64,000 nt of DNA, taken from assembly GCF_024628725.1 (NCBI RefSeq), contig NZ_CP102409.1, positions 1,087,001 to 1,151,000 on the forward strand, given 5' to 3'. This document shows, piece by piece, positions 51,284-60,381 of this stretch (position 1 is the stretch's first letter; every line of letters begins with the position of its first letter). This DNA comes from Ruegeria sp. YS9. GTDB lineage: Bacteria; Pseudomonadota; Alphaproteobacteria; Rhodobacterales; Rhodobacteraceae. The notes beneath the pieces were generated by a model. That model was not told where the DNA came from. It searched no databases and saw only the letters and a program-made list of their open reading frames with translations. A program made the position numbers and the translations under genes.

Positions 51284-52118
51284 CCTTTCCGGTGTCGTTT
51301 TCGTCGAGGTTGAGATGCGCCATCCCGCTGTTGCCAAGCGGCACAGCCGCGAATGGGCCGCCATGGTGCGTGTTGGCGGGATCGTGCGGGTCGAGCGGGC
51401 CATCCGCGGCATAGATTTCCCTGGCGAATTGTTCGGCGTTGTCCTTGGGTCGGTAGCCCAAATGTTGCGCCTTGGAATTGTCGACCGGCGCGCGGTCGTT
51501 GTTTGACACGCCATAGACCACGCTAAAGCCGGTGATGGGCGTGGTGATCGCGCGTTCCACCAGATGGATCAGGTCGTCATAGCTGAGCCAGGTTCCCACA
51601 GCGCGCGAATTGGTCGGCTGCGCGCAAGACAGGATGCGCATGCAGACTGCTTCCAACCCGCGTTTGTCCCAGTAGAGCGAGGCGAGGTCTTCGGCAAAAC
51701 ACTTGGCAAGCCCGTAGAAGGTGTCGGGTTTGTGCGGGGCATCGATGCCGATGAAATCCGTCTTCTTGTGCATGCCAACCGCGTGGATGGACGAGGCATA
51801 GACAACCCGGCGCAGCTTGTTGCGATAGGCGGCCTCCCACACGGTATAGGCACCGTAGAAGTTCGGCGCCCAAAGCACCTCCATGGGTGCTTCGTCGCCA
51901 ATTGCACCGAAATGCACCACCATGTCCGCCCCCTCCAGAAGGGCGACCATGGCATCGAGGTCGGTGATATCCGCCTTGATGTAGGTTTCATTGGACGCGA
52001 GGTTCGCCACACTGTCGGCAATGTCCGACGAGACGAATTCATCGCAAAGTTTGGACAGCGGCTCGCGCAGGTACGAGCCAAGGCGGCCAGCCGCGCCGGT
52101 GAGTACAATCTTTTTCAT
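51279..52118 (-). CDS. Uronate dehydrogenase-like NAD-dependent oxidoreductase
   Basis: A 279-aa extended SDR closely resembling uronate dehydrogenase (Udh), which oxidises hexuronates to aldarolactones with NAD. It has KKIVLTGAAGRLGSYLREPL, VVHFGAIGDEAPMEVLWAPNFYGAYTVWEAA, RVVYASSIHAVG and the catalytic TFYGLAKCFAEDLASLYWDKRGLEAVCMRI. Its start overlaps the stop of the aminotransferase gene by 4 bp. The ancestral SDR start must have abutted its stop. Substrate in this operon is unproven. Confidence 0.82.
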   Translation of the reverse strand: MKKIVLTGAAGRLGSYLREPLSKLCDEFVSSDIADSVANLASNETYIKADITDLDAMVALLEGADMVVHFGAIGDEAPMEVLWAPNFYGAYTVWEAAYRNKLRRVVYASSIHAVGMHKKTDFIGIDAPHKPDTFYGLAKCFAEDLASLYWDKRGLEAVCMRILSCAQPTNSRAVGTWLSYDDLIHLVERAITTPITGFSVVYGVSNNDRAPVDNSKAQHLGYRPKDNAEQFAREIYAADGPLDPHDPANTHHGGPFAAVPLGNSGMAHLNLDENDTGKD

Positions 52119-53329
52119 GGGTTAAGTCCTTTCAGGTCGCCAACAGCGCGGGCGATGCGATCCATCGCGGTGCTCAACACCTCTTCCGAGGCGGCTGTTG
52201 AAATGCGGAAAAACGGTGAAAGATCATAAGCGCTGCCCGGAACGGCGGCAACGCCAGCGGCCTTCAGTAGATAGGCTGTGACATCCGTATCGGTTGCGAG
52301 CGTCTCGCCCTGAGGGGTCTTTGCCCCGATCAGACCCGCGCAGCCGATCAGGCCGTAAAAAGCGCCGCCTGGCGCGTCGAGTGTCAGCCCCGGGATTTTT
52401 GCCACACGCGCGACCACAAGATCACGGCGTGCTTCGAAAGCCCGACAGAAATTGCGGACGTCATCTTGCGGCCCGTTCAAAGCCGCCGCCGCCGCCGCTT
52501 GGGCGATGGAACACGCGCCTGACGAGATCTGGCTTTGCACCTTGGTCATCGCCGCGATCAGATCCTTGTGCCCTGCGCCATAGCCAATGCGCCATCCAGT
52601 CATGGCATAGGCTTTGGACACGCCATTGACCGTCAAAGTGCGGTCTTTCACGCCCGGGCAAAGCGCCGCAAACGATCGGAACACGCGCCCGTCAAACAGA
52701 ATATGTTCATATATCTCGTCCGACAGAACCAGCACGCGGTCATGATCGGCCAGCACGTCGCCAAGTGCCGCAATCTGGGTATCTGAATAGACCGCGCCAG
52801 ACGGGTTCGACGGCTGGTTCAAGAGCAGCCACCGGGTCCTGGGCGTGATGGCGTCGCGCAATTGGTCGGGCGTCAGCAGAAAGCCAGCTTCAGCCGGGCA
52901 TTCCAAAGGCACCGGCACACCGCCGAGGATGAGCACGATGTCCTTGTACTGACCGAAATAGGGAGCGCAGAGCAACACCTCGTCACCCGGCTCCAGCGTG
53001 GCCATGAAGGCGTTGAACAGTACCTGCTTGGCTCCGTTCGACACGATCACTTCGTCGAGCGCATAGTCCAGGTCGTTCTCGCGTTTGAACTTGTCCACGA
53101 CGGCCCGCCGCATCGCAAGCGTGCCATTCGTGGGGGGATACTTCGTCTCGCCCCTGAGAGCGGCTTGATGTGCCGCCTCCTTGATATGGTCGGGCGTGTC
53201 GAAATCCGGCTCTCCAAGACCAAGATCAATGACATCTTCACCACGCGCCTTGGCCTCTTTCGCAGCCTGGCTGACCCAGGCCGAGGCGGACGGCTTGACC
53301 GGTTTTAGACGCGATGCCGCGAAACTCAT
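52115..53329 (-). CDS. Class I aspartate-type aminotransferase
   Basis: A 404-aa fold-type I PLP aminotransferase of the AspC/AspB type: DVIDLGLGEPDFDTPDHIKEAA at the N-terminus, LLNQPSNPSGAVYS, and the PLP-lysine in LTVNGVSKAYAMTGWRIGYGAG. It overlaps both neighbours by 4 bp (ATGA), so it is translationally coupled within a catabolic operon. It probably deaminates an amino acid arising from the FAD oxidase and hydantoinase steps. Confidence 0.87.
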   Translation of the reverse strand: MSFAASRLKPVKPSASAWVSQAAKEAKARGEDVIDLGLGEPDFDTPDHIKEAAHQAALRGETKYPPTNGTLAMRRAVVDKFKRENDLDYALDEVIVSNGAKQVLFNAFMATLEPGDEVLLCAPYFGQYKDIVLILGGVPVPLECPAEAGFLLTPDQLRDAITPRTRWLLLNQPSNPSGAVYSDTQIAALGDVLADHDRVLVLSDEIYEHILFDGRVFRSFAALCPGVKDRTLTVNGVSKAYAMTGWRIGYGAGHKDLIAAMTKVQSQISSGACSIAQAAAAAALNGPQDDVRNFCRAFEARRDLVVARVAKIPGLTLDAPGGAFYGLIGCAGLIGAKTPQGETLATDTDVTAYLLKAAGVAAVPGSAYDLSPFFRISTAASEEVLSTAMDRIARAVGDLKGLNP

Positions 53330-54099
53330 TGCAACCCGCCTTTTGTTTGCGCCAGTGCCGCATCTGCGGCCCGCGCCAATAGCCCCGTGTCTGTCGCAAT
53401 GGCGACAAAGGTGAAGCCTTCGTTCAAAAGGTCAGCCGCAAAAGCGGGGTCCGTGACCAAGGTGCCGACCGGCATGCCTTTGGCAATCAGTTTTTGTGCG
53501 ACCGGCTTGATCAAGGCCCAAACATCAGGGTCCATCGGCTGGCCGAGTTTGCCAATGTCCGCGGCAATATCCGCAGGGCCAAAGAAGATGCCGCTGACCC
53601 CATCGACCGCGCCGATGGCTTCGGCCTGCTCGACGGCTGCGCGGGTTTCCAGTTGCAACAGAACAGCGGTTTCTTCCTCAACCCGCGCCACATAATCAGG
53701 GATGCGCCCAAAGGCTGTTGCCCGGGTTGCCCCTGAGACACCGCGAATGCCGCGAGGCGGGTAGCGTGTTGCGGCCACCGCTTGTTCGGCCTCTTCCACC
53801 GATTGGATCATCGGAAACAACAGGCCCGGCGCACCCAGATCCAACAGCCGCTTGACGGCAACCGCGTCGTTCCATTCCACCCGCACAAGGGCCGTGGTCG
53901 GGGACGCCGCAAAGGCCTGAAGCTGACCCAGTACGCTGAAATAGTCGTTGGCGCTGTGTTCCATGTCGATCAGCGCCCAGTCGTATCCGGCGGTCGAGAC
54001 CACCTCTGCGGCGAAGTTGCTGCACAGGCTGATCCAAAGGCCAACCTGTTTCTCTCCGGCTGCAATGGCGCGGGTGAATGGATTGGCGGGAAGCTTCAT
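53326..54099 (-). CDS. HpcH/HpaI-family class II aldolase
   Basis: A 257-aa metal-dependent 2-keto-3-deoxy-acid aldolase (HpaI/GarL/YfaU group): KQVGLWISLCSNFAAEVVSTAGYDWALIDMEHSANDYFSV, GAPGLLFPMIQSVEEAEQAVAATRYPPRGIRGVSG and VSGIFFGPADIAADIG. The conserved Arg, His and Glu/Asp metal ligands are present. It cleaves a 2-oxo-4-hydroxy acid to pyruvate plus an aldehyde. Starts one base into the FAD oxidase stop (TGATG). Confidence 0.87.
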   Translation of the reverse strand: MKLPANPFTRAIAAGEKQVGLWISLCSNFAAEVVSTAGYDWALIDMEHSANDYFSVLGQLQAFAASPTTALVRVEWNDAVAVKRLLDLGAPGLLFPMIQSVEEAEQAVAATRYPPRGIRGVSGATRATAFGRIPDYVARVEEETAVLLQLETRAAVEQAEAIGAVDGVSGIFFGPADIAADIGKLGQPMDPDVWALIKPVAQKLIAKGMPVGTLVTDPAFAADLLNEGFTFVAIATDTGLLARAADAALAQTKGGLQ

Positions 54100-55310
54100 C
54101 AGATAATGGCTTTCTCGATGATCGGCCTGTTTGCCGGGATCCGCTCGTAGTTGAACGGCGACAGATCAAGTGTGCGGTATTCGCCATAGGTCAGCCATTC
54201 GGCCGTCCCGCGTCCCATCGCGGGCGACTGCTGAAGCCCGTGGCCGGAGAAGCCATTGAGGAAGATGAAGTTCGAAAGCTCGGTGTGCGGCCCCATGATC
54301 GCGTTGTGATCAAAGGTGTTCATGGCATAGTGTCCGGCCCATTCGGCTTGCACTTTGATGGCTTCGAACTGGGGAATGCGGGTCGCGAGGATGGGCCAGA
54401 CGTGGTTTTCCCAGAGGGAATGGTCCATCGCATAGTCGTCATAGTCTACAGCCGGGTCATGGTCGGAATGGCCGCCGCACTGATATGTTCCGCCGCCGTT
54501 TTCGCGCACATGCACGCCCGAGGGGTCGATGGTCAGCGGCAGGTCCCGATCCAGCGGCTGCTCGGCCTTGAATATCCAGGAATAGCGTTTGCGCGGCTCG
54601 ACCGGCACGTCGATGCCCGCCATCCGGGCGGTGCGCGCAGCGCGGGGACCCGAGGCATTGACGACCTGACCGCAGGCGACCACCTCGCCCGAGGCAAGAG
54701 TGACGCTTTCGACCTGTGTTCCGGCGGCGTTGCGGGTGATCGCCACAACTTCGTTCTGGATCCATTCGACGCCACGCTCGCGGCTTTGGCGTCGCCACCA
54801 ATCATTTACGGCGCCCCCGTCCCAATAGCCTTCGTCCACCAGGTTGATAGATCCCAGCACGATGTCATCGACATTGTAAAAGGGATAAGCGGCCTTGATC
54901 TCTTCGGGCGTCATAAGCTGGGTGGCAGCACCAGCAGCCAGCTGCACCTGCTGACTTTCACGCAGCACATCGGCAAAGCCGTCGTTGTCCGCAAAGTACA
55001 TGTAACCGAAAGAGCGGATGCCAAGCTCCGGCACGCGTTCGTCGCCCCCCATGTAGCTGCGGATGTTCTTGACGAAGTCGGCGGCAAACTGGCTGATACG
55101 GACGTTCAACTCGGCTGAGAATTGTTGTCGCATGCAGGAGTTCGTGTGCGTGGTCGAGCAGTTCTCATAGGTCATGTCCCGTTCGACAACGAGGACCGAG
55201 CCATCGAAATCCTTGTTGTCCGACAGGAACCAGGCGGTCGAGGCCCCCATGATGGCGCCTCCGATGATGATCACGTCATAGCTTTGCTTTGATGGGCTTT
55301 GGTTGCTCAT
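54099..55310 (-). CDS. FAD-dependent amino acid oxidase (DAO/sarcosine oxidase-like)
   Basis: A 403-aa flavoprotein of the DAO family. The dinucleotide fold is YDVIIIGGAIMGASTAWFL; a C-terminal FAD contact is FIFLNGFSGHGLQQSPAMGRGTAEWL; GQVVNASGPRAARTARMAGIDVPVEPRKRY is typical of sarcosine oxidase/MSOX relatives. It likely oxidises an N-alkyl or primary amine of an amino acid, giving an aldehyde or keto acid. It overlaps hyuB by 4 bp upstream and the aldolase by 1 bp downstream. Confidence 0.85.
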   Translation of the reverse strand: MSNQSPSKQSYDVIIIGGAIMGASTAWFLSDNKDFDGSVLVVERDMTYENCSTTHTNSCMRQQFSAELNVRISQFAADFVKNIRSYMGGDERVPELGIRSFGYMYFADNDGFADVLRESQQVQLAAGAATQLMTPEEIKAAYPFYNVDDIVLGSINLVDEGYWDGGAVNDWWRRQSRERGVEWIQNEVVAITRNAAGTQVESVTLASGEVVACGQVVNASGPRAARTARMAGIDVPVEPRKRYSWIFKAEQPLDRDLPLTIDPSGVHVRENGGGTYQCGGHSDHDPAVDYDDYAMDHSLWENHVWPILATRIPQFEAIKVQAEWAGHYAMNTFDHNAIMGPHTELSNFIFLNGFSGHGLQQSPAMGRGTAEWLTYGEYRTLDLSPFNYERIPANRPIIEKAII

Positions 55311-57016
55311 ATCTGTTCCCCCCTGGCGACGGCAGATTGCACCGCCGCGATGTCCTCAGCGGACAAGCCATAGTCCGTCCGAGCCGTTTCTTCAGAAATA
55401 TATCCCCGCGCCAGATCGCGTTTGACAAGCTCTTTCGGGCGTTCGGCCGGATCACCGTAGCCAGCGCCTCCCGGAAAGGCCATCACCACCTTACGCCCGT
55501 GTGGGACGAACTGCTTGCCCTTGACCCGCATGGCCGAGCCATCGTCCAGAGCGACGGTCGTGGGTGCGCCGTTCCGGCCGCCTCGGCGGCCCCGGGCGGG
55601 GTGCTGGCTGCGGTCGAACATGGCTTGGATGTCAAACTCGTGGCCTTCCTGCGCGCCGACTTCCATGTACTGCCCCAAACCGCCGCGCGTCTTGCCTGCG
55701 CCGCCGCTGTCGGGGCGCAATTCCTTGCGCCAGATGATGACGGGACCTGCGTGTTCCGTGGCCTCGATGGGCATCGTCATCACGCCCGATGGGAAGGCTG
55801 TCGCGTTCATGCCGTCGTGTTCGGGCCGTGCACCAGAGCCGCCCGAGTTGAAGGTCAGCACTTCAGACCGGCGCGCATCAGGCGGGGCAGGCGCGTCGGT
55901 GCGCGGGCGCAAGGAGACCTGGAAATTGCACAGGCATCCGGCGCCTTCGGCGGGCACCAGGCCCGGCACGATCTTGTCAAAGGCGTCATAGACCGCGTCT
56001 GGCACGAAATGCCCCACGATATGGCGCAGGGCGACTGGCGCGGGGTGCAGCGCGTTGACGATTGAGTTCTCCGGCGCCGTGACCTCGAACGGCGCAAGTG
56101 AGGCGGCGTTGTTGGGGATTTCCGGCGCAATCGCCACCTTCAGCGCATAGCAGGCATAGGCCTTGGTATAGACCAGCGGGCAGTTGATGCCCTTCTTGTC
56201 CAGGCCGGAGGTGCCGGTGAAGTCGGTCACGATCCGGTCGCCTTCGACGCTGACCTTGACCTTGAGTGTGATCGGCACGTCGAAGCCGTCCATCGTCATC
56301 TCGCCCGTTGCCGATGTCTGCGGCAGGGCGGCAATGGCTTCAATCGTGGCCCGGCGCGAGTTGTCGAGGATGAATTTGGCGATACCGTCCAGATGGTCGA
56401 GACCAAACTCCTCCATCATGTCGACCAGGCGGCGGTGGCCGATCTCGTTGCAAGTGGCGAGCGCGTAAATATCGCCGATCAACTGGTCCGGTTCACGCAC
56501 GTTGCCCCGGATGATCCGCACCAAGGTCTCATCCACGTCGCCCTTTTCAGCAAACTTCATGATCGGGATGTAGAGACCTTCCTCATAAACGCTCTGTGCG
56601 TCCGCGCCAAAGCCGCGCCCGCCGATATCGACGATATGCGCCGTGCAGGCAAAGAACCCGACCAGGGTGCCGTTATGGAAAGAGGGCGTAACCATCGTGA
56701 TGTCGTGCAGGTGCCCTGTGCCCTCCCACGGGTCATTGCTGATGTAGACATCACCCTCGAACATGTTTTGTCGCCCGATCCGACGGATGAAATGCGCGAC
56801 GGCATCGGCCATAGCGTTCACGTGACCCGGAGTGCCCGTCACCGCCTGTGCCAGCATGTTGCCATGCGTGTCATAGACGCCTGCCGACAGGTCCCCGGCC
56901 TCGCGGACCGAGGTCGAAAAGGCCGTTCGCACCAGTGCCTGAGCCTGTTCTTCCACGACCGAGATCAAACGGTTCCACATGACCTGATAGGCGACTTTCG
57001 AGTATTCTTGGGTCAT
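55307..57016 (-). CDS. hyuB: Hydantoinase B/oxoprolinase family subunit
   Basis: A 569-aa N-methylhydantoinase B-type subunit. Characteristic blocks are MWNRLISVVEEQAQALVRTAFSTSVREAGDLSAGVYDTHGNMLAQAVTGTPGHV, GDVYISNDPWEGTGHLHDITMVTPSFHNG and GSGARPEHDGMNATAFPSGVMTMPIEATEH. With HyuA it forms the ATP-dependent enzyme that opens cyclic amides such as N-methylhydantoin, 5-oxoproline or acetone-type substrates. Start overlaps the hyuA stop by 4 bp; AAGGGAG is upstream. Confidence 0.92.
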   Translation of the reverse strand: MTQEYSKVAYQVMWNRLISVVEEQAQALVRTAFSTSVREAGDLSAGVYDTHGNMLAQAVTGTPGHVNAMADAVAHFIRRIGRQNMFEGDVYISNDPWEGTGHLHDITMVTPSFHNGTLVGFFACTAHIVDIGGRGFGADAQSVYEEGLYIPIMKFAEKGDVDETLVRIIRGNVREPDQLIGDIYALATCNEIGHRRLVDMMEEFGLDHLDGIAKFILDNSRRATIEAIAALPQTSATGEMTMDGFDVPITLKVKVSVEGDRIVTDFTGTSGLDKKGINCPLVYTKAYACYALKVAIAPEIPNNAASLAPFEVTAPENSIVNALHPAPVALRHIVGHFVPDAVYDAFDKIVPGLVPAEGAGCLCNFQVSLRPRTDAPAPPDARRSEVLTFNSGGSGARPEHDGMNATAFPSGVMTMPIEATEHAGPVIIWRKELRPDSGGAGKTRGGLGQYMEVGAQEGHEFDIQAMFDRSQHPARGRRGGRNGAPTTVALDDGSAMRVKGKQFVPHGRKVVMAFPGGAGYGDPAERPKELVKRDLARGYISEETARTDYGLSAEDIAAVQSAVARGEQI

Positions 57017-59127
57017 TGTTGGGCTCCCTTGGCACCTTCTGATGCGCTCGGTTTGCGAGCGACGACGTCGATGCAGCCGTCAGGCTGCCGGATCGCATCC
57101 CGACTGGCGGGCACGATGATGGTCGTCTCAGCTTCGGTTACGGCGGCTGGTCCATGTGCGCGCTGGCCTGCCTGCATGCGGCTCCTGTCGATGACATGAG
57201 CCTCAAGGTATTTGCCCGACGCCGGATCAAAGAGCTGCCTCGTGCCGTTCAGAGCAACAGGCGTGCTGCCGTCTGTCGTTTCAATGCGCGCGACGTCCTC
57301 GGGCGGCGTCGTGGCGTTCACCGACCAGACGGTGATCTCGATATCCATGCCTGCGACGGGGCGGCCAAAGAGCTTTGTGTAATCCTCCTCGAACCGCGCT
57401 TGAAAGGTCGCGGCGTCGGGGTTCATCGCCTGTTCTTCGGTCAAGGCGATCGGGATTTCCCAACCCTGACCGGTGTAGCGCATGTAGACCTTGAACTCGG
57501 ACAGGATCGGGCTGACTTCATCGCAGGTGCGCACAAAGCCTGTCGCCTCGGCCTTGAGATCGGTCAGCAGGCCCTTGATCTTGTCCGCATCGAAATCGCT
57601 CAGCTTCATATAGACCGACCGATTGGCCTCAAAGCTGAACGGCGCGCGCAGGAAGCCGATGGCCGAGCCGACGCCGGCACCGGGCGGCACAAGCAACCGC
57701 TCAACCCCAAGCTTTTCGCAAAGTCGCCCGGCATGCAGCGGGGCCGCGCCGCCAAAGGCGATCATGGTGTATTCGCTCAGGTCTTCGCCATTTTCGACAG
57801 CGTGAACGCGGGCGGCATTGGCCATGTTTTCGTCCACCACCTCTGCCACGCCAAAGGCCGCCTCGACTGCGTCCATATCCAGCGTGTCGCCCACATGTGC
57901 GCTCAGGGCTTGTTCTGATTTATCGGGATGAAGGGCGATCGAACCACCGGCAAAATTGTCTGGGTCCAATTTGCCCAGGACAAGATCGGCATCCGTGACA
58001 GCTGGTCGTTCACCCCCGCGCCCATAACAGGCGGGCCCGGGCTCGGACCCGGCGCTTTCGGGGCCGACGCGGATCTGCCGCATCCCGTCCACATGGGCAA
58101 GGCTTCCGCCGCCCGCACCAATTTCGACCATATCAATCACCGGGATCGAGATCGGCATGCCAGAGCCCTTTTTGAACCGGTAGGTCCGCGCGACCTCAAA
58201 AACGCGACTGGTCTTGGGTGTCTGGTTCTTGATCAGGCAGATCTTGGCTGTGGTCCCGCCCATGTCGAAGGAGAGAACCTTGTCCAGACCATAGCGGGCC
58301 GCGATATGGGCCGCGAAGACCGCGCCGCCCGCCGGACCGCTTTCGACAAGCCGGACAGGGAAATCCGCGGCATTCTGGATCGAGATGATCCCGCCCCCCG
58401 AATGCATCAGGAAGATGCGACAGGCGACACCTTCGCCGCGCAGGCGGTCCTCCAGCCGTCCAAGGTAGGAGGCCATCAGCGGTTTGATATAGGCGTTGGC
58501 CACGACCGTGTTGAACCGTTCGTATTCGCGCATCTGCGGCGATACCTCGGACGAGATCGACACCGAAACATTCGGCAGCTTTTCGACCAGAACATCACGT
58601 ACCAACTGCTCATGTTTGGGGTTGAGGTAAGAGTGGATCAAACCAACCGCGACGCTTTCGAAGCCCGCTTCTGCAATGCGGTCCACAACGGCTTCGACAT
58701 CCGCACGTTCAAGCTCTACCAGGATTTCTCCCTTGGCATTCACGCGTCCGGGGACGGTGAATCGCATGTGGCGCGACAACAGCGGATCAGGAAGATTGAG
58801 GTTCAGATCATACTGCTCAAACCGGCTTTCGGTCCGCATCTCGATCACATCGCGGAAGCCTTCCGTCGTGATCAACGCCGTTTTGGCCCCGCGACGCTCG
58901 ATCAGCGCGTTGGTGGCCAGTGTGGTCCCATGGATGATCTGTTCGATTTCGCTGGGGTCAATGCCCGCCTTGGTGCAGACCTGGTGCATTCCGTCGATGA
59001 TCGCGTTTTCGGGGGCCGCGTAGGTCGTCAGGACTTTGACCGAATACTGTTCGCCCGCCTTTTCCAGAACGACATCTGTGAATGTGCCGCCAATATCGAC
59101 GCCCATTCGAATGGATTCGGCCTTCAT
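57013..59127 (-). CDS. hyuA: Hydantoinase A/oxoprolinase family subunit
   Basis: A 704-aa ATP-dependent subunit with the actin-like fold start IRMGVDIGGTFTDVVLEKAGEQ and SFDMGGTTAKICLIKN, and IGAGGGSLAHVDGMRQIRVGPESAGSEPGPACYGRGGE. Phosphorylates the cyclic amide or ketone substrate in concert with HyuB. The ATG at 59127 has GGAGAG upstream and is preferred to 59145. This is the first gene of a six- to seven-gene overlapping operon; LysR lies upstream on the same strand. Confidence 0.92.
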   Translation of the reverse strand: MKAESIRMGVDIGGTFTDVVLEKAGEQYSVKVLTTYAAPENAIIDGMHQVCTKAGIDPSEIEQIIHGTTLATNALIERRGAKTALITTEGFRDVIEMRTESRFEQYDLNLNLPDPLLSRHMRFTVPGRVNAKGEILVELERADVEAVVDRIAEAGFESVAVGLIHSYLNPKHEQLVRDVLVEKLPNVSVSISSEVSPQMREYERFNTVVANAYIKPLMASYLGRLEDRLRGEGVACRIFLMHSGGGIISIQNAADFPVRLVESGPAGGAVFAAHIAARYGLDKVLSFDMGGTTAKICLIKNQTPKTSRVFEVARTYRFKKGSGMPISIPVIDMVEIGAGGGSLAHVDGMRQIRVGPESAGSEPGPACYGRGGERPAVTDADLVLGKLDPDNFAGGSIALHPDKSEQALSAHVGDTLDMDAVEAAFGVAEVVDENMANAARVHAVENGEDLSEYTMIAFGGAAPLHAGRLCEKLGVERLLVPPGAGVGSAIGFLRAPFSFEANRSVYMKLSDFDADKIKGLLTDLKAEATGFVRTCDEVSPILSEFKVYMRYTGQGWEIPIALTEEQAMNPDAATFQARFEEDYTKLFGRPVAGMDIEITVWSVNATTPPEDVARIETTDGSTPVALNGTRQLFDPASGKYLEAHVIDRSRMQAGQRAHGPAAVTEAETTIIVPASRDAIRQPDGCIDVVARKPSASEGAKGAQQ

Positions 59128-59223
59128 CTGTCTCTCCACATGCACACAAGGTCAGCATGTCCACATGGGACCATGGCAGATCAGAAATCAAATCAATTGA
59201 TTTTCTTCACCCTATAGATTTTA

Positions 59224-60144
59224 TTAATCTTCAGCTGCGCTCGGCCGAAGAGCCGCCGCAATGTCACTCGCCCTTTCGACAAACCGTGGCGCCCGGTCCG
59301 CGTTGAAGCGCGCGAAAAAGATCAAAGGCGGCGCAGTCCAATCCGAAATGAGCGAATTCAACCGGCCTGCGTCCAACTCCCCTTGCACAAGCGACCTGGG
59401 AAGAAGCGCCACACCCATCCCCTCGCTGACCATCGGCAGACATGCGGACAGCGCGCTGGAATGGACGATCTTGCCAGCATCGTAGCCACGCACCTTCGCC
59501 AATTCATGCAAGGCATTCCCCGCTGCCGTGTGACGCGCATGGGTCAATACAGCGCGGTCAAAGAAACGCCCGACCGAGGCTCCGCCCGCAAGGCCATCGG
59601 CAACTTCTTCATTCGCCACCCAGACATATGTTTCGCTGGAAAGCATTCTTTCGCCTGACGTCCGCGACGTAAACGGGGCATTCTGCAGGGCAAGGTCAAG
59701 CTGCCCTTCTCGAAGGCGTTCTTCGATTTGGCGAGACAAGTCGACCTGAAGTTCAACCCGAAGGTTAGGATATTCCCGCCGCAGCTGGCCGAGGAAGGGT
59801 TGGAGCCAAGTACAGGCGACCAGTTCTGTCACACCAAGCCGTAAACGTTCTTCGATAAGCTCCTGCCGACCGGCCGCTTCCAGCAACGCCTCTCCCGCCC
59901 GAAGCACGTCCCGCGTCCGCTCAAGAAGCTCTTTGCCTTTGGTGGTCAGACGTACGGAACCGGCGTCGCGATAAAGAAGCGTGACATCCAAGGCAGCTTC
60001 CAATGCAGAGATCCGCGACGAGATGTTGGGTTGAGTTGTGCCAAGGGCAGCGGCCGCCGCTCTAAAGGTTCCCATGTCCACAACAAATGAAAAGGCTTCG
60101 AGCTGCTTAAATGTGATCCGGCTTTTTATCATCTTCAATCTCAT
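59224..60144 (-). CDS. LysR-family transcriptional regulator
   Basis: A 306-aa LysR protein: HTH ITFKQLEAFSFVVDMGTFRAAAAALGTTQPNISSRISALEAALDVTLLYRDAGSVRLT and a periplasmic-binding effector domain (RLGVTELVACTWLQPFLGQLRREYPNLRVELQVDLS). It is on the same strand just upstream (96 bp) of hyuA, so it probably controls that operon although it is not divergent as is usual. Start could be residue 1 or residue 5. Confidence 0.87.
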   Translation of the reverse strand: MRLKMIKSRITFKQLEAFSFVVDMGTFRAAAAALGTTQPNISSRISALEAALDVTLLYRDAGSVRLTTKGKELLERTRDVLRAGEALLEAAGRQELIEERLRLGVTELVACTWLQPFLGQLRREYPNLRVELQVDLSRQIEERLREGQLDLALQNAPFTSRTSGERMLSSETYVWVANEEVADGLAGGASVGRFFDRAVLTHARHTAAGNALHELAKVRGYDAGKIVHSSALSACLPMVSEGMGVALLPRSLVQGELDAGRLNSLISDWTAPPLIFFARFNADRAPRFVERASDIAAALRPSAAED

Positions 60145-60315
60145 GATCAGTTTTCATGATCATGCACGGCACCGACTTTTCAGCAACTTCAATCGGGCAG
60201 ACACCACTTTTCGAACACACGACTTCGTCCGCACGGCGTGCTGAGCAGACGTTGGTTTTGCTGAAGGCAAGGCCCGCTCCGTCCCGCGTAGCGGGCATTC
60301 AAGAGCTCCTTGGGT

Positions 60316-60361
60316 GCGACATCGCCGAGAATGGAGGGTTTTTCCGCACGGCGGATGTCGC
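60316..60361. other. Long imperfect inverted repeat near the end of pepF
   Basis: GCGACATCGCCG (60316-60327) and CGGCGGATGTCGC (60349-60361) form a 12-bp stem with one bulge around a 21-nt loop, 20-65 bp beyond the pepF stop. No T run follows. Possibly a transcript end or processing site. Confidence 0.35.
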
Positions 60362-60381
60362 CACCCTCTGTTACGGGCGTC

